From Rugalucina vietnamica (Eukaryota > Mollusca > Bivalvia > Lucinida > Lucinidae), in contig OZ024871.1 of assembly GCA_964017185.1 (NCBI GenBank), positions 60,625,226 through 60,689,225 on the forward strand: a stretch of 64,000 nt of DNA, written 5' to 3'. The notes under the pieces were generated by a model. The model worked only from the letters and a program-made list of their open reading frames with translations, had not been told where the DNA came from and searched no databases. Below, one piece after another: positions 54,785 through 64,000 of the stretch. The position numbers were made by a program, and so were the translations under genes. How positions within the stretch are numbered: position 1 is the stretch's first letter; every line of letters begins with the position of its first letter.

Positions 54785-56196
54785 CATCTCTGATCATATA
54801 TCGTTTATTGTGAAGAGTGCGTTATATGGTTCGTCATTGCCTGTGGATATGCTCTCGTTTACTGTTTCATCTATGGCAGGTTCTACTTCCCTTTTCTCAT
54901 CCTTAAATTCAGGTTGGAGGAGGTCATTGCTACTGGTCTTCTGATAGTGGTTTGCCAAAACATTTGCCTTATCCTTATTTTCATGGTACCTTACATTATC
55001 TTGCTTAATGACTTCTACTGGTTTAAAAGGTTTGCCATTAAATTTGGATATGATCTGCCAAACTTCCTTACTGTTGGTGTTATGGTTGAGTTTAGAGATG
55101 AATTCTCTAAACTTGGTCTTCTTTGCATTATCTAAAACAACCTTACTATTTGCCCTTGCTGTCTTATAAAGTTCCTTGTAGTGATCTGTTTTGTGTCTGG
55201 TCCAGAGCTTGTATGCACGTCGCTTTGCTTTAACGGCCTCCATACAAGCGCTGTCCCACCAAGGTAAATGTCTGCTCTTATTGTTAATGGGTTTGGTTTT
55301 GGGAATTGACTTATTGCATGCATTGACAATTTCTTCGACGAACTGCGCATATCGCATTCATCGATGCTACAGCCGCCGAAGTCAATGTCAATATTATTAG
55401 TTAAGCTGCCAAAAATGTTCCAGTTAGCCTTACTTATCTTCCATTTAGGTAGGGGGTTCTGAAGTACAGTTTTGAAGAAACAGTTATACTTAGATACAAT
55501 AGGGAAGTGATCACTGCCAAGACAGTTTTGATGAACATACCAGTGTGTGTTTCTGCTTAGGTTGCGTGAGGTGAGAGTGAGATCTATCGCTGTGGTGTTG
55601 CCTGTTTCTATGTTGTAGCGAGTGCCATTACCGTTATTTAGTACTACTAGATTGCGATGTTCTATGAAAGAATTAAGTTCTCGTGCGTCTTGTTTCATTG
55701 CCGGTAAACTGATCGTCCCAGAGGTTGTCCCTAACATTGAAATCCCCAACAATTATATGATGATTACCCACATGAGAAAAAATGTGATCATAGTCATTTT
55801 CAGTAATTAAGTTTGCTCCATTGGTGTATAAATTGACTATGTCGATGTTTTTAGATTCCCCAAAGATACGAACTATGGAAACCTCTAGATTCGGATTGTT
55901 TTGTCTATACTTAATTTCTTCCGAATCTAGCCCCATTTTAATAAAAGTTGCTACCCCACCACCCTTAGTGTCGTCATTTCTCCTGTATGAAACTGGTTCC
56001 TTATACCCCATTAATCTAATTGGTTGATATGATTTTTGTCCCACGTTTCCTGAATACATACAACCTCTGGGAGTTCCTTAAATGTCTTAAGATAATCGTA
56101 AAACTCAGCCTTCTTGTGGTGCATTTCATGCCCGCGGAGACTGCGAGCATTCCATTGCACCACAGTGAGTTCTGAGTTGTTGCTAACTGAACCCAT
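54785..56196 (-). pseudogene. LINE-3 endonuclease and linker
   Basis: Minus-strand frames give LTVVQWNARSLRGH, VVCIQETW, GGGVATFIK, HHIIVGDFNVRDNLWDD and CLGSDHFPIVSKY, the ordered motifs of an APE-type endonuclease. A linker follows (LPWWDSACMEAVKAKRRAYK, then TNSKEVWQIISKFNGKPF), ending FTINDI at about 54794. The frame changes at about 56050, 55700 and 55380. The missing step to the RT segment at 46425 is only about 10-15 residues, which supports one original element. Confidence 0.83.
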
Positions 56197-56229
56197 TAAT
56201 GCAGCTTAGTGTATGCGTGTGTGTGTGTG

Positions 56230-56548
56230 TGTGTTTTAAAATTTGTTGTTTTTGAGTAACGTCACCCTCTGAGATCTTGGCTTCTGTGAGTTTGTCAGGC
56301 GTTGGGGTACTGGACCTCTGTGTGGCTCGTCTGGAGATACGTAGTTGCCTAGCTGCTTGCTTCCGACGTTTCCCCTGGTTGCCTTGTTTCTCATGGGTGA
56401 CGTGGTGCGTGCATTGCGTGATACGCGTGAGTGCTTGTTAGATCTGGAAGGAGTGGAGGGTGGGCAGGGGATTTTGTTGGGTCCTGTGAGGGAGATATAT
56501 ACATCTAGGGATATTTTGGACCATTTTATGCCCTATCTCACCACCTGA
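56230..56548 (-). pseudogene. LINE-3 ORF1 C-terminal remnant
   Basis: Minus-strand frames (WSKISLDVYISLTGP, then KRRKQAARQLRISRR after a shift) look like a basic ORF1 tail, placed just upstream of the endonuclease. A (GT)n tract lies at 56215-56233. The segment is cut at 56548 by the following element. Confidence 0.5.
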
Positions 56549-56551
56549 ATC

Positions 56552-57650
56552 CGGGTCAAGTCGGCCTCTGGTCAAGTCGGCCCGGGTCAACTCGGCCGGG
56601 TCAACTCGGCCTGGTATATATTTAAGGATTGAAATTCAGATTTTTGCTTTCACTGGATGATGAAAAACATTAGGCTGTTTTAATGTCTGTGAAGCCCGAA
56701 GGGCTTCTCGGAGACATTAAAACAGCTATGTTTTTCATCATCCAGTGAAAGCTAAAATCTGAATTTCAATACTTATATTTACATTTTATATTATCAATCA
56801 AGTATCAGATTTTAATTGCGCATATCACCGTTCAGTCTCATGTTATTTGACATTAAATCCGACTTAACGTAACGTTGGAACAGCCAAAACGTCAAATTTT
56901 CGCGCCTAACGTCATGGCGATACGTGACCAACGTCACGACAACAAGAGTAAACAAACAACGTCACTGGATGGGTTTTGACGTCGCCCCGCCCATAGGCGT
57001 GGCCTCTAGATCACGTGACTTAATGTGTTTCATTGGGAAATGAAGAACATCTAGAAAGATACTTTCATCTAGGGCGGTTGCAATAAAAATGTAAATATTT
57101 GTATATGAGTTTCTGTTTGCTGGTAGCATTACGACACTGAAAGGCTGTTCAATGATATAAAAAAATAGTGTTGTGCGATTATACTATAGATTTTTTTGTA
57201 TCTCCTTTAACATACGAATTCTAACATATGGATTTTCCCTGATCATAACATTGCTGCAGTTGAGTGCTCCCTGTCTTTACTGAAACAACAAATAATAATT
57301 GACTGTGATCCCGTTACGTTAATTGCCCTTTGGATTATTAAAATGGTGTCTGCAATTAAGCTAGATTAATTACTTCTGAAATGATGCTATCAAAGTCGGC
57401 TCTGATAATTTACTTACCATACGCTCTTCCTATACATGTATATTCTGGTACGTATTTTTAAATACGTACATAGCAGAAATGTTTCTTTATATGTTATCAT
57501 TATTTACACAATTATATTATCCCATTTTACCAATGAAATATACAGGCCTAGTTATGCTGGAAAAGTAAACAGGCCGAGTTGATCCGACCGAGTTGACCCA
57601 AGGCCGAGTTGACTCAGGGGCCGAGTTGGTACAAGGCCGAGTTGACCCGC
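56552..57650. mobile_element. Element with inverted minisatellite ends
   Basis: The left end has four units of GGTCAAGTCGGCC or GGTCAACTCGGCC (56552-56612); the right end has five inverted units GGCCGAGTTGACC (57571-57650). The interior holds a foldback element and AT-rich DNA with no gene. Tandem-repeat inverted ends recall foldback (FB) transposons. Confidence 0.6.
56622..57098 (+). mobile_element. Foldback element with GCCCGAAGGGC core, copy 2
   Basis: Matches the reverse complement of 23129-23610. Hairpin arms of about 70 bp surround AAGCCCGAAGGGCTTC at about 56693. Confidence 0.8.
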
Positions 57651-57651
57651 T

Positions 57652-57790
57652 TCCCACCTGGCACAGCCAAGTTCTGCTTGCGGGTGTGCCAGGTGGTTTT
57701 TCTCGGAGTTCTCCCGTTTTCGCGCACCTACTGAATTGGTCCGTCTCATATGAGCTGAAATAATCTTGAAAAATTAAAAAAAATCTTTGA
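57652..57790 (+). mobile_element. SINE body copy (TTCTGCTTG family)
   Basis: Contains GCCAAGTTCTGCTTGCGGGT, TTCTCCCGTTTTCGCGCACC and an A-rich end. Same family as 43218-43400. Confidence 0.6.
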
Positions 57791-57963
57791 AACAAATTTT
57801 TGCTTTCGATTTTTCTACAGTATTATTTTATTTTGGACTATATTAATATTATCATTGTTTTATTTATTGTATTTTTATATTTTATTCATTTTTAAAACAA
57901 AATTTTATTCATTTCATTTCGGCAGATACAAATGGTAAAAACTCAGCGAAACCTAGTTGCCCT

Positions 57964-58200
57964 TTACAGTGTCTGAATCGCTGGATTCGGCCTTGCTAGG
58001 AGAAAGACAACTTGCTCCTGTACTTCCTTGACGGCAATGTTGATTTGCCAGTATTGCCGTTCAATACCAAGGACGTGGCGCAATTAATTTTCCCACTCGG
58101 CTGCTGTTATAGACTGCATGCCTTCGCTGGTCAGGTTTCTGATGTTTCCAGTTGTATTAAAAGTGAATGTTTCGCCTGGCAATGAAATTATCGGGTCTTG
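57964..58200 (-). pseudogene. Unrecognised degenerate coding fragment
   Basis: The minus strand reads about 76 codons with one internal TAA at about 58085: ISLPGETFTFNTTGNIRNLT, then LRHVLGIERQYWQINIAVKE and a terminal TAA at 57964-57966. Amino-acid composition looks protein-like and the frame is otherwise unbroken. I do not recognise the family; it may be a decayed exon or element fragment. Confidence 0.35.
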
Positions 58201-58471
58201 TTATGAGTTATTTATAAAATATAAATATAATTTGTAAATAAAAATAATTAAAAAAAGTGGCAACGCTGGGATTCGAACCCGCAACGTTCAGGTTTTTAGG
58301 CAGGAGCCTAAGAGTAATGGTGATACATGATCAAGTAATTACCAGTAAGATGAGGAATGGACTAAACCCTAAAAGTACATTTTATACGGCTCACTGCGTG
58401 AAACCGCACTATAGTCTCAGGTAGCTGTTTTACCACATACTGAAACTTATTACAAAAGGAAGGGAAGACAG

Positions 58472-59823
58472 TAACGCGATTTATCACGCCCTCTATCGGC
58501 AGGCAATGCCTCCATGAGGGCGTGATCACCTACCTATCAGAGAGCAGGACGTAATGCAACGCATTGTTGCTTGGCGCGACAAAGCATTTTTCGATGTTTA
58601 TAGTTAAAAAGTACATTAGAATGGGGATAACAATATTCAAATTTTTCATTTGGGGTGGTATATCGTCGAATATACGGTCGGAAATCATGTTTTACGGCTC
58701 CGCTAACGCGTCGCCGTAAAACAAAATTTCCGACCGTATATCCGACGATATACCGCCCCAAATGAAAAATTTGAATACAGTTATCCCCTTAATTGAAGAC
58801 GGAAACCAGACTTGCTCTCCGCCGTTTTTATTAGGACTTGTGGGAAGAATGACGTACTTGGATCTAAAGGTCCAACATCAGTAAAAAAATCTCCCATAGG
58901 CCGCAATGCAAATTCCCTCACTTTGTGACACTCCCAGCTAATACCCAACATTGCACGACCAAAAGGTCTTCTCTAACTTGATAGCCCAGCCACACCCCTA
59001 TCCAAAGGTGCCACTACCGAGGGGGGCTGACCATCTCGATTTTCTGGTATTCCATTTTGCAATATACCTATGGGTGGATTTTACACTCTTGAATGGTCCG
59101 CATTTTAGAGGGGGTAGTGTACAAACAGAAGCCTCCGATGAGATATAGTCCGTTTTGGCATGGGGGTTTGTGCACTAACATGTATTATGGCGATACTTTG
59201 TAGTAAATGCGAGATCTTACACAGAATGTAGGAAATGTTCTCACTATTCAGCATCAAACATGTGTGGATGAAATTTTTAAATGCACTACGGCGGAGTGAT
59301 ATTTTTTACCGGTGTTCCACCTAAAGTTAAACATTTAGCTGGCGTTCTGGACGGATAATGCTACAACCCGGAACTTTGTCCTAGGTCCGACCAAATCCGC
59401 CGTAGCGACCGATGCGATCAGTCGAGTTACCGAAAAACTCCACAAACCTACGAAAAACCACAACGCACTGACAAATAATGTTATATACAGACTAGCCAAG
59501 CGTTCCTTTTAACAAGGAAAAATTATTTACATTTTATTGGTAGTATCGAAAAAAATACAGGTAAAAAATGACAAGGGAGCGGGAAAATGTGTTAAGTTTA
59601 TGATATTTTGTATTTCAAATAAATAATTATTCTTAAAATATTTTGTATATAAATGTTTTTCCCATGATGCACGCGTGATCTCGAGAAAATACCCTTTCCA
59701 CAATGCACAGCGATGACGTCATTCGTGAAGAGAAAAATTAAGTGACGGATCCTAACCCGGATGATCCAGTCGTCTAATTACGTCCTGTCTGCCTGCCGAT
59801 AGATGGCGTGATAAATCGCGTTA
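58472..59823. mobile_element. TIR element with TAACGCGATTTATCACGCC ends
   Basis: 34-bp inverted ends at 58472-58505 and 59790-59823 differ at one base. No transposase; it contains a foldback element (58623-58788) and overlaps an inverted repeat (59751-59889). A shorter relative lies at 61871-62299. Confidence 0.72.
58623..58788. mobile_element. Foldback element
   Basis: Arms of about 75 bp (GGGGATAAC...TTTCATTTGGGG...ATATACGGTCGGAAAT) are inverted around a GCTAACGCG centre near 58707. Noncoding. Confidence 0.8.
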
Positions 59824-59889
59824 GACGGATCCAGGCGTCTATGGAGGACAGACAGGACGTAATTAGACGACTGGATCATCCGGGTTAGG
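59751..59889. repeat. Inverted repeat around the TIR end
   Basis: CCTAACCCGGATGATCCAGT at 59751 is inverted at 59889, with arms of about 42 bp. The right TIR of the preceding element sits between the arms, so two elements are superimposed here. Confidence 0.75.
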
Positions 59890-59896
59890 AAGACAT

Positions 59897-60973
59897 CTGA
59901 GACGTGACGCGCGAAGTTCGTACAAATTTCAAAATAATGCTTGCTGTATCAGTAAAAACGCAATAATAAACTCAGTTTCGGCTCAATATCTATGTTTTAT
60001 ATATCAAAATAATCCGCTTCGCATAGACAATTGCATAACAACAATCATGCATGTTTTTTATCGCGCAAATTATAACAAGATACAAATAAAATGCAATTTT
60101 TACGCCAAAATAGCGTGTCACGCGTAACAAAAGCGCATTGCTAAAAAGGTTTGAAAACGTATATCTCCGAAGTTTTTTTAACCAATTCCCATCAAAATAC
60201 GGCGGGATAATGACAATACATGTAGATATCACTGATATAACTTTAGTTAACTTCGGACCGCATTTCCATTTTTTGGCAGTTAAAAAACTGTCGGTACCAA
60301 AAGTGTCACGCTTTGGGGAAAATCAAGGGTGAACTTGGATTATTACACAAATTTAACGAGTAAGACTATTTTTATACCAAATAAATGCTCATAAACAGCC
60401 AATTGAAATGTATGCAGAAATATTTATAAAACTTTGAAAAGTTAACTCTTATAAATCTTTACTTTTGGCTGAAAAAATGTCACACATGCGATTTTTGCGT
60501 TGTTTTTGAGTGGGTTATCTTCCTTATTGTAAGATAAAGAAAATTTAATGCAAGAAAACAAGACATACTATACTTTTACTAAAATGCTCATGTTCTAAGC
60601 TTTAAAATCATATTATTTTCATTGACGTGCGACAAATAATGCTATTTTTATAAATTATTTATCAAAGCTGAATTTTTGTCACACTTGACGTAACCGCATG
60701 TTAATGTACGTCACAGAACGCCATGATACCGTACTTTTATTGGAACACACATATCAGCTTCTTAAAACAGAACTGCGCAGTGGCAAAGAAAAAATAGTTT
60801 AGGAGGATCACTTGAAAAAAGAAGAAATATTAAAACTCTCGAAAATACAAACATGGCAGCGCACAATCAAATAACCTGACACCTACATGCATCGCTCAGC
60901 GCAAAATAAATCAAACTGAACGTGAACGTCGTGTTACACAAATTTGTACGAACATCGCACGTCACGTCTGAGG
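59897..60973. mobile_element. TIR element, about 1.1 kb
   Basis: Inverted ends of about 33 bp (GAGACGTGACGCGCGAAGTT and onward, against CAGACGTGACGTGCGATGTT) at 59897 and 60973. Interior noncoding. Confidence 0.65.
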
Positions 60974-61053
60974 AGTCGTCATCTCAATTTTCAACCAATT
61001 ATTTCTGCGTTTACATGTTTTATCGGTGAAAGGGAAGCATATCCTTGTGTGCC

Positions 61054-61528
61054 GTCCCCACGTCCCCGTATCCCCAGGACAGAGAGCGTATAGAGTAGAT
61101 ATCTGCTATCCTCATCCCCATAGAACTGTCCCCGTGTCCCCAAGACTGCGAGTGTATACGGTGTATATTGTATCCCCATCCCCATGTGTATATCCTTATG
61201 TGCTGTCCCCACGTCCCCCAAAAAGAGAGTGTATAAATTAAGAATATGACATCCCCATCTCCACCTGTGTATCCTATAGATCTGTCCCCACGTCCCCACG
61301 ACCGAGAGTGTATATGGTAGGTATATAACATCCCCATCTCCACTTATATATCGTATAGAACTGTCCCCGCGTCCCCAGGATCGAGAGTGTATAAGGTAGG
61401 AATATGCTATCCCCATCTCCACCTGTATATCCTATAGAGCTGTCCCCACGTCCCCAAGACCAAGAGTGTATAGGGTAGGTAGATGCTATCTCCATCTCCA
61501 CCTGTATATCCTATAGAACTGTCCCCTA
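61054..61528 (-). repeat. 79-bp minisatellite, about six copies
   Basis: GTCCCCACGTCCCCA recurs at 61054, 61128, 61205, 61284, 61363, 61442 and 61521; the last four intervals are exactly 79 bp. The minus strand lacks stops in all three frames over long stretches, which explains overlapping open frames of 143, 107 and 75 codons. Confidence 0.92.
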
Positions 61529-61591
61529 TGGAAGGCAAAAGCCGTCAAAAGTCCCATTTTTAAATGAAACAAAGTAGAAATGAAATATAAA

Positions 61592-61795
61592 GCAAACCGT
61601 AATGTCACATAAAACGAGCGAAAATGACACAAAATTCCTAATGTGAAACAGACCCATTTCAAAATAAAAAGTCAAAGTAGAAACGAACTAATTCATTTTC
61701 AAATGAAATAAATCGTTATATCACATAAAACAAACGAAAATGACACAAAACAATTACTTATGTGAAACAGACCAATTCATTTTAAAACCAAACAA
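61592..61795. repeat. Direct repeat of about 113 bp, two copies
   Basis: TCACATAAAACGAGCGAAAA and AATGTGAAACAGACCCATTT recur about 113 bp later with substitutions. Confidence 0.7.
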
Positions 61796-61870
61796 TCAAC
61801 TTCGCCAAATGGGACAACTTGAAATCAAACGAAACACAATTGATTTTGAAATAAACCTATCCGGTAATAA

Positions 61871-62299
61871 CGCGATCTATCACGCCCTCTATCGGCAGAG
61901 CCTCCATGAGGTCGTGATCACCTAAGTATTATGAAACGCTTCACGTACTCAAAAAACTTAGAGGACCAATCAGAGAGCAGGATTCCCATTTTACCCATAA
62001 TGCAACGCATTGTTTACATTTTATTGTCAAATTCACGAGTATCGAAAAAATACAGGTAAAACATGACAAGGGAGCGGGAAAATGTGTTAAGTTTATGATA
62101 TTTAGTATTTCAAATCAATAATTATTCTTGAAATATTTTGTATATAAATGTTTTTCCCATGCACGCGTGATCTCGAGAAAATACCCTTCCCACAATGCAC
62201 AGCGATGTCGTCACTCGTGAAGAGAAAAATTAAGTGACGGATCTAGGCGTCAATGGAGGACAGGCAGGACGTAATTAGACGACTGAATCATCCGGGTTA
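61871..62299 (+). mobile_element. Relative of the 58472-59823 element, flanked by 12-bp direct repeats
   Basis: Shares ATCACGCCCTCTATCGGCAG, TGACAAGGGAGCGGGAAAAT and GATCTCGAGAAAATACCC with 58472-59889. ATCCGGTAATAA flanks it exactly at 61859-61870 and 62300-62311. It lacks the inverted right end of the longer relative. Confidence 0.6.
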
Positions 62300-62439
62300 A
62301 TCCGGTAATAAAAAAGGTGCAGATAATGGTCAAACGAAATACCGAAAAATCGAATTAATAAAATGGACCCTAGTCAATTCGGCCCAAAACGACTTACTTG
62401 GAAAGCGTCAAAGTCTCATTTTTAAACAAAAGAGAAATG

Positions 62440-62770
62440 TAATAAGTACTTAAACAACGATCAGGAACTGGCGCAATGAGAATCAAAGTCCCAACCTAAA
62501 AACCTAGGTGGGAAAAAATAAAAGTGCCCAGAAAGGTACGCATACATGGGTGGCTCCAGAGGGGGGGAGGGGGGCAGGGGGTCCGCCCCCCCCCCCACAT
62601 GGAGTTGCCAGATTATTAATTTTTACAATGTTGAAGTTTTCCGCCAGACCCCTTCTGGGAATTTGGACCCCCCCCCCCCCCGAGAAAATTTTCTGGATCC
62701 GCGCATGGCATTACAAAGAGAACATATTATGGTAAGCCGAGTGAGCAGCTTTTTCCTGAGTGGCCATTTA
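62440..62770 (-). mobile_element. Family P fragment split by a small MITE
   Basis: 62440-62543 and 62730-62770 match the family P segments at 9900-10040. Between them is a C/G-homopolymer-rich insertion (about 62544-62706) with imperfect inverted ends CATGGGTGGCTCCAGA / CATGCGCGGATCCAGA. Confidence 0.55.
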
Positions 62771-62960
62771 CCATTTAGAATGAACAAATTCATTTGCAGA
62801 CAATTTTTAGTATACGCTTCGATAAATTTAGAATATCATAAACATGTTAAAATAAACTTACCTGCCTACCTGTACGAACTAAGTTATTGACATAATGCTT
62901 ATCTACCCATCTACCTACCAATCTACCGCCTTCCTTATAACATAATCCCCTACCTAGAAC

Positions 62961-62962
<2 letters not shown>

Positions 62963-63024
<62 letters not shown>
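62963..63024. repeat. (GT)n microsatellite
   Basis: About 31 GT units. Confidence 0.95.
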
Positions 63025-63026
<2 letters not shown>

Positions 63027-63134
63027 GATAGGAATGAAGTGGAAGAGAAGGTAGGACGGTATGTAGAGGAAGATTGGTAGACAGATAGGGCTGGGTATAC
63101 TGACGTGAAGCGATAAGTGACTTGGTATATTTTC

Positions 63135-63521
63135 TTCAGTGCGCGAAATAAATGTTTAACAGCCAAACTTCTCCAGCAGGGCTATCGGTATCATAAACTT
63201 CGAAAAACATTTTCTAAATTTTATCGCAGACACTATGATTTGATTTCCAAATTTAATGTTGGGCTAAAGACGCTTTTTCGTGATGGCCTTTCGGAACCAC
63301 AATTTTATGTTGACTTGGTCTATAAATTTAAGAAACTTATTTTTTCTTTTCAGTTCAGAAAAATCATAACACGAACTACAAACGTATAGGTTATAACTTG
63401 AATGTTATGCGACAGTCTGCATGCTTAGTTTTTGACCCAATCATGGTTGATAACTATGCTGCCTTCTTTAACTGCACGCCGGTAGGTCGGGCGTCAGACT
63501 CTATGATGGTCCCGACATAAA
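63135..63521 (+). pseudogene. Family P: C-terminal RT-associated coding fragment
   Basis: Encodes LTAKLLQQGYRYHKLRKTFS, then NVGLKTLFRDGLSEPQFYVD, and after a frameshift near 63370 YKRIGYNLNVMRQSACLV and a stop at about 63519. From memory, this conserved stretch is common at the C-terminus of predicted reverse transcriptases of cnidarian and mollusc genomes, though I cannot name the element class with certainty. The 5' part is missing here. Confidence 0.55.
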
Positions 63522-64000
63522 GCTATTCGTTTTAGTTGGTTGGGACCGGAAAACTTGTCTGTTGCTATGCCCACCGGGGTTCAACTGGCGTTTTTTCTAT
63601 TGCTCCGGGTTTCAGTAAGTTATTCGGCGCCCAGGGATCTCCATCATCGGACAGCTTACTGAAACTGTTGAGTCCTCGTATTTGATTCATCAAGGTGATT
63701 ATCATGATTTTTTCGTTTGTCCTTGGTGAATTAATTGAAGATGAGGGTTAGGTTAGGCGCTTGTAAAACCGGTTTAAGCCCCCCCCCCCCATATTACTTT
63801 ATATTACTGCTGTTGTGGTTCTAATTGTTTTGTGTTTTGGAGTCGATTTTTTTGCTATTTGAGCCTTATGTACATGTACGTTTTCATATTTTTAGTTCAG
63901 TTCGGGTAACTGAGTGGCCGCCTATCGGGGGAATAGCTGCTCACGCGGCTTGCTATATGTTTTCTTGGTATAAGTACGTAAATGTCATTTTAGTTTTTCC
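63522..64000 (+). mobile_element. Family P 3' noncoding region
   Basis: Follows the family P stop codon and matches the reverse complement of 9890-10550 (GGCGCCCAGGGATCTCCATC, CAGTTCGGGTAACTGAGTGG). A C-homopolymer lies at 63780. It runs to the end of the window. Confidence 0.6.

Larger units (their letters stand above)
27330..56548 (-). mobile_element. LINE-3: one RNase H-bearing LINE split by nested insertions
   Basis: Five minus-strand segments carry successive, non-overlapping parts of one I-group-like LINE: ORF1 remnant and endonuclease (54785-56548), RT (45167-46430), linker (42230-42464), RNase H first part (35399-35834), RNase H last part plus C-terminal zinc motif (27330-27848). The gaps are filled by separately bounded elements. 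Three of the four junctions are defined by element ends; the 46431-54784 gap is not resolved. Listed as one parent because order, strand and domain continuity all agree. Confidence 0.75.

Noticed and set aside
58255-58335. tRNA-like GGGTTCGAATCCC on the minus strand, with similar B-box-like sites near 47775 and 49673
   Set aside because: Only the B box is convincing; no 5' acceptor or anticodon arm pairs properly.
61020-61501. Gly/Trp-rich proteins of 75-143 residues on the minus strand
   Set aside because: They are three frames of the same 79-bp minisatellite.

Overview
This window is eukaryotic, AT-rich and intron-bearing, and consists almost entirely of transposable elements. Non-LTR retrotransposons with 2A-like peptides, tyrosine-recombinase (YR) retrotransposons, tRNA-derived SINEs, dispersed repeats rich in AAGGTCAAGGTCA-like motifs and telomere-like TTAGGG tracts suggest a marine invertebrate, most likely a mollusc. 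That assignment is inference; no taxonomic marker gene is present. I found no complete host protein-coding gene, rRNA, intact tRNA or CRISPR array.

Layout. 1-9 kb: noncoding DNA, a truncated YR retroelement (2125-3515), a tRNA-derived SINE (4441-4760), a tandem block of a dispersed repeat called M (5150-6560) and an ACGTC-rich stretch. 9-26 kb: a modular repeat called S, built around 8-bp-period GTCGAC arrays and telomere-like tracts, occurs in opposite orientations at 9.3-11.9 kb and 17.9-25.3 kb. Each block ends at a copy of the same short promoter/exon-like sequence; the second copy leads to a degenerate C2H2 zinc-finger sequence. A nearly intact LINE (LINE-1, 18094-22266; 2A peptide, two PHD fingers, endonuclease, reverse transcriptase) sits inside the second S block, and a related copy without it lies at 23786-23857.

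27-57 kb is the most striking part. One RNase H-bearing, I-group-like LINE (LINE-3, minus strand) is scattered over about 29 kb: ORF1 remnant and endonuclease at 54.8-56.5 kb, RT at 45.2-46.4 kb, linker at 42.2-42.5 kb, and RNase H split between 35.4-35.8 kb and 27.3-27.8 kb. It is interrupted by two complete-length YR retrotransposons (27849-35398 and 35835-42229), a TIR DNA element (42465-45166) and an unresolved 8.3-kb block holding another LINE (LINE-2). Both YR elements show split direct repeats in the order A1-ORFs-B1-A2-B2 that is typical of Ngaro/PAT-type elements. Their outer junctions and the internal B1/A2 junction share a dinucleotide core, as expected if a circular intermediate is inserted by the YR. 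Removing the first element restores the LINE-3 RNase H reading frame.

57-64 kb: SINEs, foldback and TIR elements, a 79-bp minisatellite and the 3' end of another reverse-transcriptase family (P), whose relatives also occur near 10, 43, 50 and 62 kb.

No operon-like cooperation exists here. The functional relations are within elements: gag, pol (RT-RNase H) and recombinase in the YR elements, linked in the second by a -1 frameshift signal; and 2A peptide, endonuclease and RT in the LINEs. Letters M, S and P and numbers for LINEs are labels used only in this annotation.
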